A DNA stretch of 64,000 bases from positions 310,001 to 374,000 of the forward strand of contig JACAXG010000112.1 of assembly GCA_018881555.1 (NCBI GenBank). The letters are read 5' to 3'. The notes under the pieces are model-generated. The model saw only the letters and a list, made by a program, of their open reading frames with translations. It searched no databases and was not told the origin of the DNA. Below, piece after piece: positions 35,145 through 48,568 of this stretch. The translations under genes and the position numbers were made by a program. This stretch comes from Amblyornis subalaris (lineage: Eukaryota > Chordata > Aves > Passeriformes > Ptilonorhynchidae). Each line of letters opens with the position of its first letter. The first letter of the stretch is position 1.

Positions 35145-37142
35145 TTATATACAGGGGTTTATTATTTATAGAAAATCACATGTACATATGCATTGAAAGA
35201 AACTTTTCTAGAACAGGACGCTCTCATATTTTTCATCTTCTGAAAAATAACCAACCCTCTGCTATTTACTATCTTACCAGGGAGAAAGTTGCCTCAGTTC
35301 TAATTAATCTAATTGATGTAAGAAGTTAAAGATATATACTGTTAACAAAATAAATTCTAAGAGAAAAAAGGACCTTGTGAAGAAACCTGTGCTATCAATA
35401 TTTATATTTCTTTTCATTATGTTCTTATGTTTTTATTGACAGAATTACCTTTTTCCTATTTCTTAAAGTTACACTTTAAAATAAAAAATTGCACATGAAG
35501 TTTTAATTGCATAAAATTTCATTGTGTTGGAAAGATTTTTTTTATTTTATTATGTTTACATATCTCCATTTAAGATGTTAACTATTACTAATTTTATACT
35601 AAGCAAACAGGGGCTTTACTGGGAAATTGCTAAATACTGTATATGATCCATAAGGGAGAATAAGCAATACACATTTTTTGAATATAATGTTTTTCATTTC
35701 ATTCTTATAATTTCCAGAAACAAAAAGAAAATTATTCAATATGTTAACAAGCAGATGGAAGTAAATGACAGACATTCAAAAGGAAAATAAGTGTAAAATA
35801 ACTAACAGAACCATTGCTTATTTTTGGTACATTAATTCAAGTACAAAAAGTTCTACACTCATAAATACAGCAGAAATGTTTCCAGCAAGTAGTAAAATTC
35901 AGACATTTTCAGTGNAACTATCTGTCATTCCAGATCAGTGTTCACAGACGTACTATATAGTACAGGACTTAAATTGGACAGAGATAGATGTCTTATGTAA
36001 TGCTGACAGAATGTCAGATTTTGGCAAGAAATGAAGGGTACACGGAAAAGAACANGGAAAAGGGTACATGGAAAAGAAACACTCTCATAGGGAGAGTAAC
36101 AATGAAAACAAAAAAAAATGCTATTCCAATTGAGAAGTGGAAAACTGGAAAGAGAATTGAAAAAAATACTGTGACATGGTTTGTTTTATGCACTGCAATT
36201 TAAGACACCAGAAATACTTTAAAGCTTCAGCAATTGATATTAGCTCTATGATACAGAAAGATCATGGAAAAAGGAAGTACAGGAGTGATTCAAAATTCAT
36301 CAAAGTCAATGGAAAGATTCTCTTTTATTTAGGTGGGTTATCATCTATGTTTTTATAGTCTAAGGCTCTGACAAGACTGTGATCTACAGAACAGTCTGCA
36401 GTGGGAAACAGAGCAGAAGATAGATTCCATGCTTCAATTTATTTCATTAAACCTTTGTTTGATAACACTTTATTTACTAATCTCAAAATGTCTTTGTCGC
36501 TCACGATAACTGATTTCTGTTCAGAACTTTCAAGAAAAAAACACAAGACCACAAGGAAACGCTCAACAAAAATTTTTGAAGGATCAGAGACTTGGAGAAA
36601 AAAGTGTGAGGAAAACCTTGCCTTCACTGAAGATTTAATAGTAGAAAGAAAAGTTTGAAATTGTAAAACTGGATTTGAAATGCAACAAGAGCATTAAAAT
36701 TTCAGGTTCATTATTTGAAGTTTTCTGGTCTTTCATTTGAAGACACAATAGAAAATACAAGGAATACCTAACATACACCCATAGTTATACATCTTAGCAT
36801 TTGCTGCTATTTTTGGATAGAAAAGGGCTTTGATTTTTTTAGAGATAGGTAGAAAGTGAAGTGAATGTGACTTGATAATATAATTAGATTATATATAAAT
36901 AATTACTGTAGTAGACTTCAATGAAGGTGAAGTGGAAATTCCATCTTATGGTTTGATGTAAATTATAATCTATTATGGAAAATGCCAATGTGTGACAATA
37001 TATGCTTGTGTACAAGATGTTAGAGTTCTAGGTAAAAATATAAGCAACTTGCAATCCTGTAGCTGTAGTACTATATGACTGTAGCAATCTAGTGCCTATA
37101 AATTTTGGTCCTTTTACTTCTACTCACCATGAACATGCTAAT
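35145..37142. other. Unique AT-rich non-coding sequence
   Basis: No gene was seen. Frames of 85-89 codons at 35765-36034 and 36401-36658 look like chance. A 26 bp direct repeat is at 36036-36081. Confidence 0.5.
36036..36081. repeat. 26 bp direct repeat, 1.8 copies
   Basis: gggtacacggaaaagaac at 36036 and gggtacatggaaaagaaac at 36062, period 26 bp. Confidence 0.8.
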
Positions 37143-37583
37143 GTCAAGGTGGACAGGTTAACCAGGAGCCAGCAGTGTGCCCTTGTGGCCAAGAAGGTCA
37201 ATGGTATCCTGGGGTGCANTGGGAAGAGTGTGGCCAGCAGGTTGATGGGGTGATTTTGTCCCTCTGCTCAGCCCCAGTGAGGCCATATCTGGAGCGTTGT
37301 GTCCAGTTCTGGGCTCCTCAGTACTAGAGAGACATGGAGCTGCAGGAGAAGGTCTAGTGAAGAGCTGGAGCATCTCTCTTATGAGGAAGGGCTGAGGGAG
37401 CTGGGCCTGTTTAGCCTGGAGAAGAGAAAGCTGAGAGGGAGATTCTGTCAATGCATACAAGAGAGGCTGTCAAGAGGATGGGGCCAGACTATTTTTAGTG
37501 GTACCCAGTGACACAACAAGGGGCAATGGGCACAAGCTGAACCACAGAAACTTCCACCTGAACATGAGGAAAGCAGCAGCAGC
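37143..37583 (+). mobile_element. CR1 LINE fragment from the ORF2 C-terminus, lacking the 3' end
   Basis: It has high similarity to the CR1 ORF2 end: 'agccagcagtgtgcccttgt', 'ggaagagtgtggccagcagg', 'tgtgtccagttctgggctcc', 'ctggagcatctctcttatga' and 'agctgggcctgtttagcctg'. A deletion of about 25 bp lies near 37347, where the QRRATK-coding segment should be. The match stops at about 37583 in the middle of ORF2; the 3' UTR and tail are missing. A GCAGCAGCAG run occurs at the break. Confidence 0.9.
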
Positions 37584-40389
37584 AGGGATGTTCTTCAGGT
37601 CCACACGGCCCTTCCCTGCCCAGACAGGAGCCCTACTGAGCTGGACCCACTGATGGGTGTCTGAGAACGAAACAGAACTTCTTCGGAACAAAGAAGAGAG
37701 GTTATTTGGAAGTTTATTTGTGTTTAGTGATNTTAACAATATGTAAGTGTGGTTTATGTGTTGCAGTGCTTATATAGATTCTGAATATATTGTTAATTTA
37801 TTGCTCTTAAATCATGTGTTCTCAATAAACCATTTCATTTCTGATTTGACTTTAGGTGATGTGAACTGGCCTACTCTCCCCTATGACAGAAGTCTCTTTA
37901 GTCTAATTCAGAAATGCTGACAGAGGATTTTTCAAATCGGGTAGATATTAGTTTCCTTGCAACATCCATTTTCTTTAACAGTACTTCCCCAAAAAGCAAA
38001 CTTTCCCCATTCCTTGCGATATTCTTTTCTCCATCTCTCTTGTGTTTGAGTCCTGCTTCATTATTTGCATTTATTTGTCTTAGTGTGTCATTTTTCAGAA
38101 TTTTTCCATTAGCAATGTCATCAACAAGGTACAGGACTTTAGGCACTTACTATCGACTTCTGCTATGTCATGTTTCTGCTGCTGTTGTTGATGTGTTGGT
38201 GGTTTTGTTGGTTTATGTAGGATTTTTGGTTTTCCTTAGAAGCAAATATATGTTTTTCAGAACAGTTAATCACTTCACAGTGAGAGTGTTAAGATGTTGA
38301 TTGACAGCACAAAGCTTAAATTTCACATTCTGTATTTCTGAGGAGGGAAAGATTCCTATGTGCAATCTGCTCTGGTGCTCTAAAACTGTTTATAATCAGT
38401 ATTCTATCTTGCCACAAAAAAATTGGAATTTCATGTGAAAGAAAAATTTAAATTTTATTTATAATTTCTTCACCACTCAGTTCTCTTTTCCGTAGTTGCT
38501 TCTATTTTCATTATCAAAATTATATTTTACTTATGTATGCAACCCAGATTAATATAATATTTTCCATATTAAACTGATGTGATTACAAAGTATTTACTTT
38601 TTCGGAAAGCATTAAAATACACAATGCCAAACCTGAATGTGCTGTGAGTGTTCCTATAAAAATAATGACATCTGTGTAAATGCAAAGGCGTTCGAGAGAG
38701 GAAAAGTGGTATCTGTAGAATTCACTAGTGAAAGATTTTTAAGTTATTCCTCATTCAGTGAAAATACGCTACAGTAATAGACACAATCGACAAAATCTGT
38801 TGTCATTAGCATTGATATATGCCTTTTTTGTTCATTATTTCTCTGCATTTTCCATCTTTTTATTTTCTCTATCTTAGCAATAATATTTCCAGAATGAGAT
38901 GGCATGGAAATTGATATAATAGCTTCATTTTTAGTAGATACACAAAGGCAATGCAGGGACAATACCTTCATTCTATTGAGGTCTAAAGGTACAAAGCATC
39001 CCATTTTGTACTTTCTTAGCTTTTTATAGGCTCATGCTGACTGCTGATGCAATATATTGGAAAACAGCCTGAAATTTTACAGTAGACATATCACCTTAAC
39101 ACTATGAAACATATGCTAAAGTATTTCTATAGCAAATAAATTCGACACCTTGTCTGAAGAAAAACACATGTGAAAACAGAGTGTACTTTGTAGGAAAATT
39201 TTATGACTGGATTTTTCTTCCTTTTGGGTTATATCCTAACTGCTCCTTTTTGCATTTTTACTTTGCTGAATGTAAAAGTTCTGTCTAAAATGGAGGAAAA
39301 TGTTCCTTCTTTAATGTTGCTTGCTGTACATATTCAATCTAATTGGTACTTATTGGAAATAACTGCTATTTCCCTCATCATCTTCCCTATTTCCTTAAGT
39401 AAAAGCAACGTGCACACTCTGAGGTTTCTGCTTTTTTTTCTTTATTTTTAAAGCTGCAATCCAGACACTTCTGATAAAATTATGCAGAAATGAAAAAAAG
39501 CCACTGTATAAATTGGCCAAACTTTATTTAGGCTATCTTTAACCATAAAGAAGATAAATTTAGCACTCTCCATCTTTACCTGTAATTAAACCCAATGTCT
39601 TAAAGGTGTCAAAAGTAATAATGTAATTGCTATCTAGATTCTCAGAAGGTTTCAATCTGTGCTCTTTGGAAAACATTATACGAATATATAAAGTAATACT
39701 GCTTCCTCTGGGGTTTTTTGTCAAGATGACAAATGAGATTACCTATCATTTGATTTTGGACTTGAATGCGACAGGCTTTGCAATTTTTTTTCTCTTCTGT
39801 TAATATTCCTGAATATGCCTTTAATTGCCTCCTTAGAAGGAAACAAGGCAATGCAGAGTTGACACCTCTGACCTCTGTGCAATTATTTCTATTTACTTTC
39901 GTTTACTCTAATTCTAAAGTTCTGTTCTTAACTATTTTATTATGATTTTATTGTTATTTTGGGGTTTTATTAACATTAATTTTGTTATTAATATTGTGTG
40001 TTCATTTGTATCAAAATTTCTTTCAGGTATTCATAAATGCTCCTATGTGTTTGCAAGTTAAGGTTAAGCCTTGGTGTTTTCTTTTTGATTTTTCAGGTGG
40101 TAAACATCATTACAGCTGGGTAATAATACTGATATTGTCTCATGATACCTCAACCATCTGATGGAGGTGTTTTTCAAAGACATTTTAGAGCAAAAAGAGA
40201 AACATAATTCTTGCAAGTAATGAAAAAAAAATATTGAGGAATAAAATTTTTCCTGGATGAAGCTTTCACAGAGTTAATTTTTCCCAGATTCGCCCACAGG
40301 CATCATTTAGTTGCAGTCATTGAGTTAATAGCAGGAATTGCTTTTTTTGTTGTTGTTTCGGTTAACACAATATTTATATGAGACGCTGT

Positions 40390-40760
40390 GCCAAAGTGCC
40401 ACCAAAAGATCAACTAAGAAATTTTTTTATAGCTGCTTGTTTGACTCTCAGAGCTGACTGGAACAAATCCCATGCCAGAGTTACATTTTCCCACTACTGC
40501 AGGACACTGCTTAATCATCAGCAGCACATGTGCCCGCTTTAAGAGGAACATTTTAACCTTCCACCAGTTTCACTGATACAGATCACTTATTTACTAACTT
40601 CTACTTTCATTTCAAACTTCTGGCCTCCACTTTCATCCTCCAAGCTGGGGATGCTTTAGGACCATTATTTTTAATACTTAAGTACATGTTGGATTTTCCT
40701 CGGGCTTTGGAAAATTAAAGGCAAAAGTGAAAAGAAATGGGCAAGTAAGCAATTTGGCTA
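40390..40760. promoter_or_regulatory. Possible conserved non-coding element
   Basis: A repeat-free block of more balanced composition, with no extended runs. It has a palindromic E-box CACATGTG near 40526-40533 next to 'cttaatcatcagcagc'. This is a judgement from sequence texture only. Confidence 0.25.
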
Positions 40761-41011
40761 AGGCAGTGAAAATAAATTGTCCTTTTGAGCAAACTAACCT
40801 GAATGGTCGGGTTAGGGATCATTTTGGGGCNCAAAATCTTTATGTATTAAATTTTATGTATGCAAGGATGCCCAGATGACTGACATCTTCAGAATACTCA
40901 GGCAAAAATTTTGGCTGTCCCAAATTTTTGCACAGAGTTAGAGCCCAAGGCTGTAACTAAACCAGGTTCTTATATCATAGATATCATAGAGAGCAGTTGA
41001 ACTAGCTTGGC

Positions 41012-41028
41012 TTTTTTTTTTTTTTTTT
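41012..41028. repeat. T17 homopolymer
   Basis: An uninterrupted T run followed by aaattttatttt. It could be a reversed poly-A tail, but no retrocopy was recognised beside it. Confidence 0.85.
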
Positions 41029-42034
41029 AAATTTTATTTTACTAGATACACAGATCTTTGGAAAATCATTATATCATTGCTGCTAGTTTAACTCAGAACA
41101 TCATAAATATATTCTTGTCAGTGAGCTTTATGCATCAAGATGAAACAATGCCTTCACACTCTAGTGCTTCAGTGTAACTGCATAAAATCACACTAAAAGC
41201 GGTTTTGCCTCACCCCCCCAAAGAATTCCAGGTCCTACAAGGATGAAAATTTTTAATCAGTGCAGTGCTTTTACACAAGACAATCCAGAAAACTCCTGGT
41301 TTTGTTGCTGATATAAATTATTTATGGAGAAAAAAGAGAATATTTGTTTCACTCAGATGAGATTTTTTTTAACTGTCCTGACCTCAAGTACTCCCCTTTT
41401 CACTGTCCCATTAAAATAGTGAACTACTGACCTGTGGAGATGTTTTAGTCCCTTATTCTTAACTGTTGGCTGTTTTCTTCATAATAACTGCTTCCATAAG
41501 GATTTATTATAATTTCAGATGCTTTGGTGGAAACAGAAAAGACACACTGACTTAAATTTGAATCTCTGAAACTTAAGTCTGCTATCATAAACTCTTCTCG
41601 AAGTCTGTGCAGAGAAATGAAAAAAACATTAAGTGATTAATCTGATCAAGGATAAATGTATTATATCCTGAAAGATGTTTGGGAGACACTTAGAGGAGTA
41701 CAGAACTATTACGTGAAGGATGCAGTATATTTAAATTTGGATGTTTGAATTATGCTTATAGAATGGGTGGGATATACAATTCACATAGAAAAATGGAACC
41801 ATCAAGGTGACAAACTGTATGGAAGAAATAGCAGGAAAATACAATTTAAAGTACTGTAGTTTTTTAGGAATGGAAAGCAAAATAATATTAAAAATAATTT
41901 TCAGAAATGTAAAAATGTTTCATGTTAGCAAAAGCTGGAANACCATGTTGTTATATTAATTGATTAATTATATTTTTTAATTTGTATGATTCATTTTTAT
42001 AATATTTTTGTTTTATTTTCTATTAAAATTATGT

Positions 42035-42056
42035 TTAAATTAAATTAAATTAAATT
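42035..42056. repeat. (TAAAT)n microsatellite
   Basis: About four perfect AAATT/TAAAT units. Confidence 0.9.
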
Positions 42057-42940
42057 GGAAATTTTAAATAAGCTCATTGCTGGAGAGATAAGTCTGGATG
42101 TATGAAATAATGTCTGCTTCTACTTTAATCACCAGTGTTGTGTTTTCTGATCTGCAGGTTTATAGCTGTGAATTCCCCATCGTTTCCCTTAATAAAGTTT
42201 GGCAATGTTTCATAAAGGCACATACTGGATCTACTTCTATTTATTTTTAAAAACTATCATAATAATTACGGTATTCATTGATATTTTCCATTTTGGTTAG
42301 GATTAATCTTCATTGTGGGTATCAATCATAATCTGTGCCCAAATATGAGACTCAAAATAGCCACTATCATCTTAAAACTATTATGTCAATATTATATAAT
42401 CAGATTTTTTGAGAAAAAAATCTAGTTTGGTGTATAGGCATTAAAAAAAGCAAATAACTGTTCATAAACTCGATTGAAAAAANAGGAAAGAGAATTATGA
42501 GAGCACATACTGATTAGGTAAATGCATATGTTCTAGATGCAGCAGTTTAGTCGGTGACAACATATTTTTCATCAATCTGGGAATCAGTGTTTTCATCTTA
42601 AATAAAGAAAATCTTTTTCAGTGACTCCAAGGGAAGCAAAGGTCTGTGATAAATGAGCCAGTAAATGGCTACATATATCTGACAACAGTAATCCATCCCT
42701 TTATTTCCTCGGGGAAAGCCAATAGTTCAGGTACATGCTGCTAAACAACAAATGTGTATTGTCTTTTTTAACAGGTGATTCCTATTTTGTTCTTTCAAAG
42801 CATACTTGCAGACTGCTTTACCCTGGAGAAGACTTTAGGTTCTGTATCTTAATGGGATGAAATTCATTAAAATAACTTAATTTTCAAGTACCTCATTAGG
42901 TCAACTATATTTCTGTGCTGAATGCTTTAACACAAAACTG

Positions 42941-43183
42941 GTGACTTATGAGGGTCCATCTGCAATGTTAAACAAGAGAGACCAGAAAGTAAGCTCTAGC
43001 ACTACAGCCTCATCATCTGTGGAGTTACTCATCAATTCAATTTCAAGCTCTGTTCAAAAGAAATTGTACAGTATTGAGATATCTGCTGACTCTAATGAGA
43101 GCTTAGATATCTTGAACACATGCAGACAGTTGCAGCAACGAATGTCACCCTCCAGGAGTACTCAGGTGTTAAGCACCATTTGA
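42941..43183 (+). other. Unassigned 80-codon serine-rich open frame
   Basis: The frame is open from 42941 to a stop at 43183 with balanced composition and a run of S/T residues near codons 18-26. It lacks an ATG start, a clear upstream acceptor and any family I know. The surrounding DNA is slightly richer in GC than the neighbourhood. It may be an old unrecognised repeat or chance. Confidence 0.12.
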
Positions 43184-43986
43184 GTTTCCCTACTGCATCC
43201 TCCATGGCCTATGGTATCCCAACTGCCTAAAGGGCACACACATCCTGTAGTTCCTGCACTATACACAGNCTACAGGTGCTTCTTATTCTGTAGGGTATCT
43301 AAAATGTCACTAGATGACCTTTTCTAAGTCTTAATTTCTGTCCAGATATGTTCACCTCAAATCTGAAACCCCATATGATCACTGCTGCTCCATGCTTGAG
43401 AATCATCCAGTAACTACCCAAAATAGTGTGACAAAACAGTGTGACTGTTTTCATTGCATAAAAATGTTGTTAATCCAGTGTCATGATTATATTTCTTTTG
43501 TGATGAGGAAAGCCTGAGAATTCTAAGACGCCTTTTCTTTGCATTCTGGTCTTTGAAAAAGACTCCACAAATGGGCTAAATCATAAATTTCTGAAGTACA
43601 TAATAAAATATTCCTGTTAACAATAATATGAATGCACTTCTTATTCTGGGAGCTGTGGTAAAGAGACATGTTAAACAAGGTCAGCAATGAACTGAGTTAT
43701 TAGTAATAAATACAGAGGTTACAAGAATAGTTTTATCATTCTGCTTATTGTAAGTTGACAATTGAGCAACTTGAATTATTAGAAATGTCAGAAGGTTTAT
43801 CATATTGTTATTTAAATAAGCATTACAGCAACGAAGTATAATTAAGGAAAATGAAATATTAGAAAAATTATAATCACTGGTAAAAAACCCTGTGTCGCAC
43901 AGGAAGTAACTGAGTCAGAAAAGTTTAATTACATCAACAATTCATATAATTTTGCTCCCTTGCCCTCTTGCTATGGGATTCAATTC

Positions 43987-44331
43987 TGTGATGAGTTAAT
44001 CTAAGTTGAAAGCAAAGCACCACTTAGTTGTTCACTTACTCCCCTCACCATCCCAAAAGGGACAGGGGAAGGAATAGGAAGAGAAAAAGCAAGAAAACTA
44101 ATGGGTTGAGACAAAGATATCTTAATCAGAAGAGAAGAAGAAGATCACAGGCAACAAAACAAAACCCAACTTGGCCTAATCACTGCGGGGGATAAAGTGG
44201 GAAACAGAAAAAGCCTTGACACTGCAAATGCTGCCCAATAATATTCAGAACAGCAGTGTGTTTTCAACACTTAATCACAAACCCAAAACACAACACTGTA
44301 TGGACTGCTATGAAGAAAAAGAAACAGGACA
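43987..44331 (-). mobile_element. Solo LTR, avian ERV family A, internally deleted (345 bp)
   Basis: The plus strand opens 'tgtgatgagttaatctaagt' and continues with 'agcaccacttagttgttcac', 'actaatgggttgagacaaag' and 'gtgtgttttcaacactta'. It then reaches 'cccaaaacacaacactgtat' and ends 'gaaacaggaca', the reversed TGTCCTG start. Compared with the 571-601 bp copies, the middle containing the TATA region and about 20-30 bp near the 5' end are missing. The ends are approximate and no target duplication is visible. Confidence 0.75.
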
Positions 44332-45877
44332 AGTTTGAAGGACTGTTGTTCAGAGTCCAATTTTTATGTAATAAAAGTATACGGTGTGGTGTATTGGCAT
44401 GAATGCTGTAGCGACTGCTATTGTTTGTTACTATGTAGCACCAGGATCAGGAGTAGATGTTATTCGGTTGAAACTACATGATTTATATCATCTAAACCAA
44501 CTTGTCCACCTGAAAGTGACCTAGCCATGATTTACATTTTTCTAGATTATTAAAAAGAAGAAAAAAAAAAAAAAGAAAAGGGAAGGGAAGGTGAATCTCC
44601 CACTACTGCATACTGAAGCCACCTGACATAAATGTTTACTGGTTTAATCTAGTGACTATGTATTGCTTCTGTGTTGAATTCAGTACAGCACTCAAGCAGT
44701 ATGTAAAAACTCCAAGTATTGCCCCAGCACTGCAAAATTTAACAGCCATTTTTTAAAATATGAGATTTTACATTCTGGAAATTACTTTCTGGTCAAATTA
44801 GGATCACATCAGAATAGTTCTCGAAAATCAATATCATNATTTCTGAGTTGTTACCATGTGGGGGGAAAGTCAAACCCAAGAAAAAAAGACCCCAATTATT
44901 TTGGATTGCCTGTCTGAGGGATAAAGATACCTCAGCTTTGTGCTGAATTATGATACCCTGACTCACATGTCATAATTTGAAAATATTTACTCCACGTGTT
45001 GTGTTTTTGCATAATCCATTGAAGGTCACCCTGAAAGTGGAGGACATTTTATTCCCTACATTCAGAGGAAAGCAGATACTCTGTGAGAAAATGCTTCTGC
45101 ATCTTTATGGGGTTCTTAACCACCCAACTAGCTGTATGAGAGGATTTCCAATTTTTCATGGTTTTACTAATTTTTTCCCATAATATGGATAACTGCAACT
45201 TTTGAAATATCATCCTTTCTTTCAACTTGTCTGTCCACACACAGATTTTAGATTATTGCAAATATAAGTACTGTGCTGGTATGACAAGATTCAAGACATT
45301 TCAAATGTGAGAGAAATGTAAGTTATTCTGCAGACTAGTCTAATTTTAGCCACATAAAAGTTAAGTATATGAATCAAGCAGCTCCTCTTGGTGCTCAATA
45401 TAGTTAATGGAAGGAGACAGTGTGAATGACTCTTGGACAGACAGAGTGACTGTTCTTTCAGTTGTAAAATAATGACCTAAGACAAGTGGAAGAGATTTTC
45501 TGTAATTTAGAGACAGATATAGATGACTAAATTATGGATGACTTAAACTATATAAAAAGAACCCTACTTGTAAAATTCGTTAGAAAACTAAACCCAGAAA
45601 TAAAGAAATGTTTAAAAATTTAGATAAAGTGTGTAAACATCACCTGTTTTTATCTGGAGGAAATGGTTCCAGGTGTACCTACTAGGATGTAAATGTTTGG
45701 TTGTGAACACTAATAAACCTGCTTTCCAGTAAACCAGCTCAGTGTAGATGGAGTTCAGCACAGAACTTTCAAAATTGCCCGGTGAAGACCTTTACACTCT
45801 GTAGTCGCTTCTCATAAGGCTTGAATAGAAGTCCTGAGATGAAATCTTTCATTAAGGCTGATCAAACCACAACCCAC
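44332..45877. other. Unique non-coding sequence with a purine tract
   Basis: No gene was seen. A purine-only tract occupies 44551-44592. Confidence 0.5.
44551..44592. repeat. Polypurine A/G tract
   Basis: Forty-two bases of A and G only, including an A14 run and gaaaagggaagggaagg. Confidence 0.9.
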
Positions 45878-45988
45878 TGGGTGTGGCACTTAGTGCCACA
45901 GTCTAATTGACAAGGTGGTGTTCAGTCAAAGGTTGGACCTGATGATCTCAGAGGTCTTTTCCAACATAATTGATTCTGTGATTCTGTC
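45878..45988 (+). mobile_element. CR1 LINE, extreme 3' end
   Basis: Recognised by 'gtgtggcacttagtgccaca', 'gtctaattgacaaggtggtg', 'aggttggacctgatgatctc' and the tail tgattctgtgattctgt. This is the 3' UTR type of another CR1 subfamily. The 5' boundary is uncertain. Confidence 0.82.
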
Positions 45989-46600
45989 TACAAATTTACA
46001 TTACCATAGTTATTATATTACTTTGAAAAACCCAATATACTTAGATATACCTTCAGTAAGTTTTCCTTACTGAAAAGAAATTTCTGCCTGGTTATGTGTA
46101 TCATTTTGTAATATAGTGCACAACCTGTGGCCTTTCTAGTCTAAAAATTGTATTTTATCCATACCAGTATATAAACCAAGAATAAAATACCTTGGTGTCT
46201 ACATTTTTAGAAATATGCAGCAGATGGGAACTTTGAAAAAATTATGATCTAGGAAAAAGTTTTCTCCACTATTATGCCAAGTACTTGACTAATATATGCA
46301 TATTTTTAAAGTATATATTTATCAGATAAACAAAAAGGAAGAATAGATTTCCATTTAAAACAGAAGTTAGGGAGTTTGTGCTTAACTCAGCCCACTTCCA
46401 CCCACAGTTATATTATTTTCTGAAAATATGAGATTTACTTTAGTCGTATATTCTATGAATCCTCAGTGGATAACTTTCTTCTTTGCATACAGTCTTTAAG
46501 ACAATGCCTAAGGTGCAGGTTTTCAAAACTTATGAAGTCTTGAAGGACACTACTAAGTGTGCTTACACTTTTGAGAAAGATGAAAAAGGTTGTAGTGGCA

Positions 46601-46618
46601 TTTATTTATTTATTTATT
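46601..46618. repeat. (TTTA)n microsatellite
   Basis: About four and a half units. Confidence 0.9.
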
Positions 46619-47000
46619 CAATTGCCTAGATAAATAGATATGGGGAAAAGGATAGTTGCCTGTGATAATGGAACAATTTTGAGGAATTGTCAAACTTTAA
46701 TATGGAACTCAAGGTAAATATAAAAATTCCTCACTGGATGTCAGACTATTTTAAGATTAACTAGAGTCTATTTAGCCTTTTTTTACTTTCACTTATTTTT
46801 CTGATTTGTCATTAACAAACTTTTCAAGACTTTTATTGTGTCAAAAGTGGAAGAAATAAAACAGATAAATAAGGAAAATTGGTAAATCCAGAAGCATCAT
46901 CACTAGGAATGCTCAGAGAATAATAGTGCTGTTTTCCCCTTTTCTTTCATTCTTTCAGAGTTTTGTTCATTCTGTTATTTCTATTTCTAACATTCAATTT

Positions 47001-47013
47001 TCTCTCTCTCTCT
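47001..47013. repeat. (TC)n microsatellite
   Basis: Six units followed by a short C run. Confidence 0.8.
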
Positions 47014-48552
47014 ACCCCCCATCTCTAACTGACTTCCACATTATTAGTCCAATTTAGATGACTAAGTGTGAATATCTGTGTCATTTCTGAAGACATTGTG
47101 TTTTGGTGATATCTGTATGGGATAGGTAAATATGACACAAGATGACAGGAGAGCTATTCCTAACTAGATCAGTTCATGGAGTTACTCAGGAAACTCATGT
47201 ATCCCAAACTGCATTTGGATGCCTGTGTTTTGGTAGTCCAGTACTGATCTTGGTGTTTAATCTGAGCTAACTGCTCAGATGCTCTGCAGGCAGTGAAGAG
47301 TTGGATAAATCTAGTGAAAAACATCTTATCCTCATATAATCAACTCAGTTAGGATGTATTACCATCATAAGAGATCTGTATTTATACACTATTCATAGAA
47401 AGTGACAAAAAGCTGGATATCACCTCTAAGAAATAAAAATTCTCCTGCTGCAGAGATTTGATTGAATCAGCCATGCATAGATATTTAATGCCAATTGGGA
47501 AATAGTATTTGTGTGGTCCTATAGTTGCCATGAGTGCACAGATTTCTACTGACCTTTCTTCATAATTCATAAGCATGCAGATTCCTCTGAAATATGCATT
47601 TTGGGTGGTACTAGACAGAGAAGGATGGACAGAAGATTTGAGCCACAAATTAGCATTTAAAATTCAATTCTGACTATTTAATTGCTTTAAAAATCCATGT
47701 GTAAGAATTTCATATAGCTTTATGAAGCATCAAAATAACTGCTTTTCTAAAATATAGCCTTCCTTTTTTTGATCAAAAAAATAACAGAATGTGAAATGAA
47801 AAGCATTCAGTAGTTCAAATACTAGTGCCCTGTATTCAAAATACTCAAAATAGACATAAAATCCCCTAATCATAAGAGTTGTCTGCATATTTTGGATAAA
47901 AGAGTTATTAGAAAAAAGAAAGGAATGGCAAAAAATGCTCAGCATTACTTTTTGTTTTCCAGCATTTTAATGTTCCTTAGTGAAGTGAAATGGAAGCTGC
48001 AACCAGCAACCTTTAATATATACTATTATGAAAACATCAAAAGTGTTACATTTATTATATATGTAATCAAAATCAAACTATATCACTCAATATGCTTTTG
48101 AACTCTGTTAAAGTACTTGTTGCTATTTTTGGGGAGGAAATTTTGCCTACAGGTAAAAGACTTCTTATGAACATGAAATCTTGAAAAAACATGGAGAAAC
48201 CAACCGGAATAAAATATGTTATTAATTATTTTAGAACTACAGGCAGAGGAAGTAAATATTAAGACTCTGTATATGTAAACTATGTCAATATTCTGGGTGT
48301 TTACCATTGTTACAGAAGTCATCTAAGTGTCAGATTTCAACATGGATCCTGGTTATCTAAGGGCTGTTTATAGAGGGAACATCTGTTTAGGAGTACCTTC
48401 AGTTTAAGAATTTTTGAGAAAGATAAATGTTTGCAAAGATAGGTTGCTTCACTTGTTTGAATTCCTCGTCAGTCTTCAAAAAAACTCCTATAAGCTGTCA
48501 TATTTACCTTTGAGGTAATCTTAGAGATATTGCAAAGAATTACTGAGGTTGA

Positions 48553-48568
48553 AGAGAGAGAGAGAGAG
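48553..48568. repeat. (AG)n microsatellite
   Basis: Eight perfect AG units. Confidence 0.9.

Larger units (their letters stand above)
37584..43986. other. Long repeat-poor non-coding stretch
   Basis: About 6.4 kb with no dispersed repeat I can recognise. It holds a 128-codon plus-strand frame (37914-38300) overlapping an 82-codon minus-strand frame, a T17 run at 41012-41028, a CNE-like block near 40390-40760, a pentanucleotide repeat at 42035-42056 and an 80-codon serine-rich frame at 42941-43183. None has splice or homology support. Confidence 0.5.
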
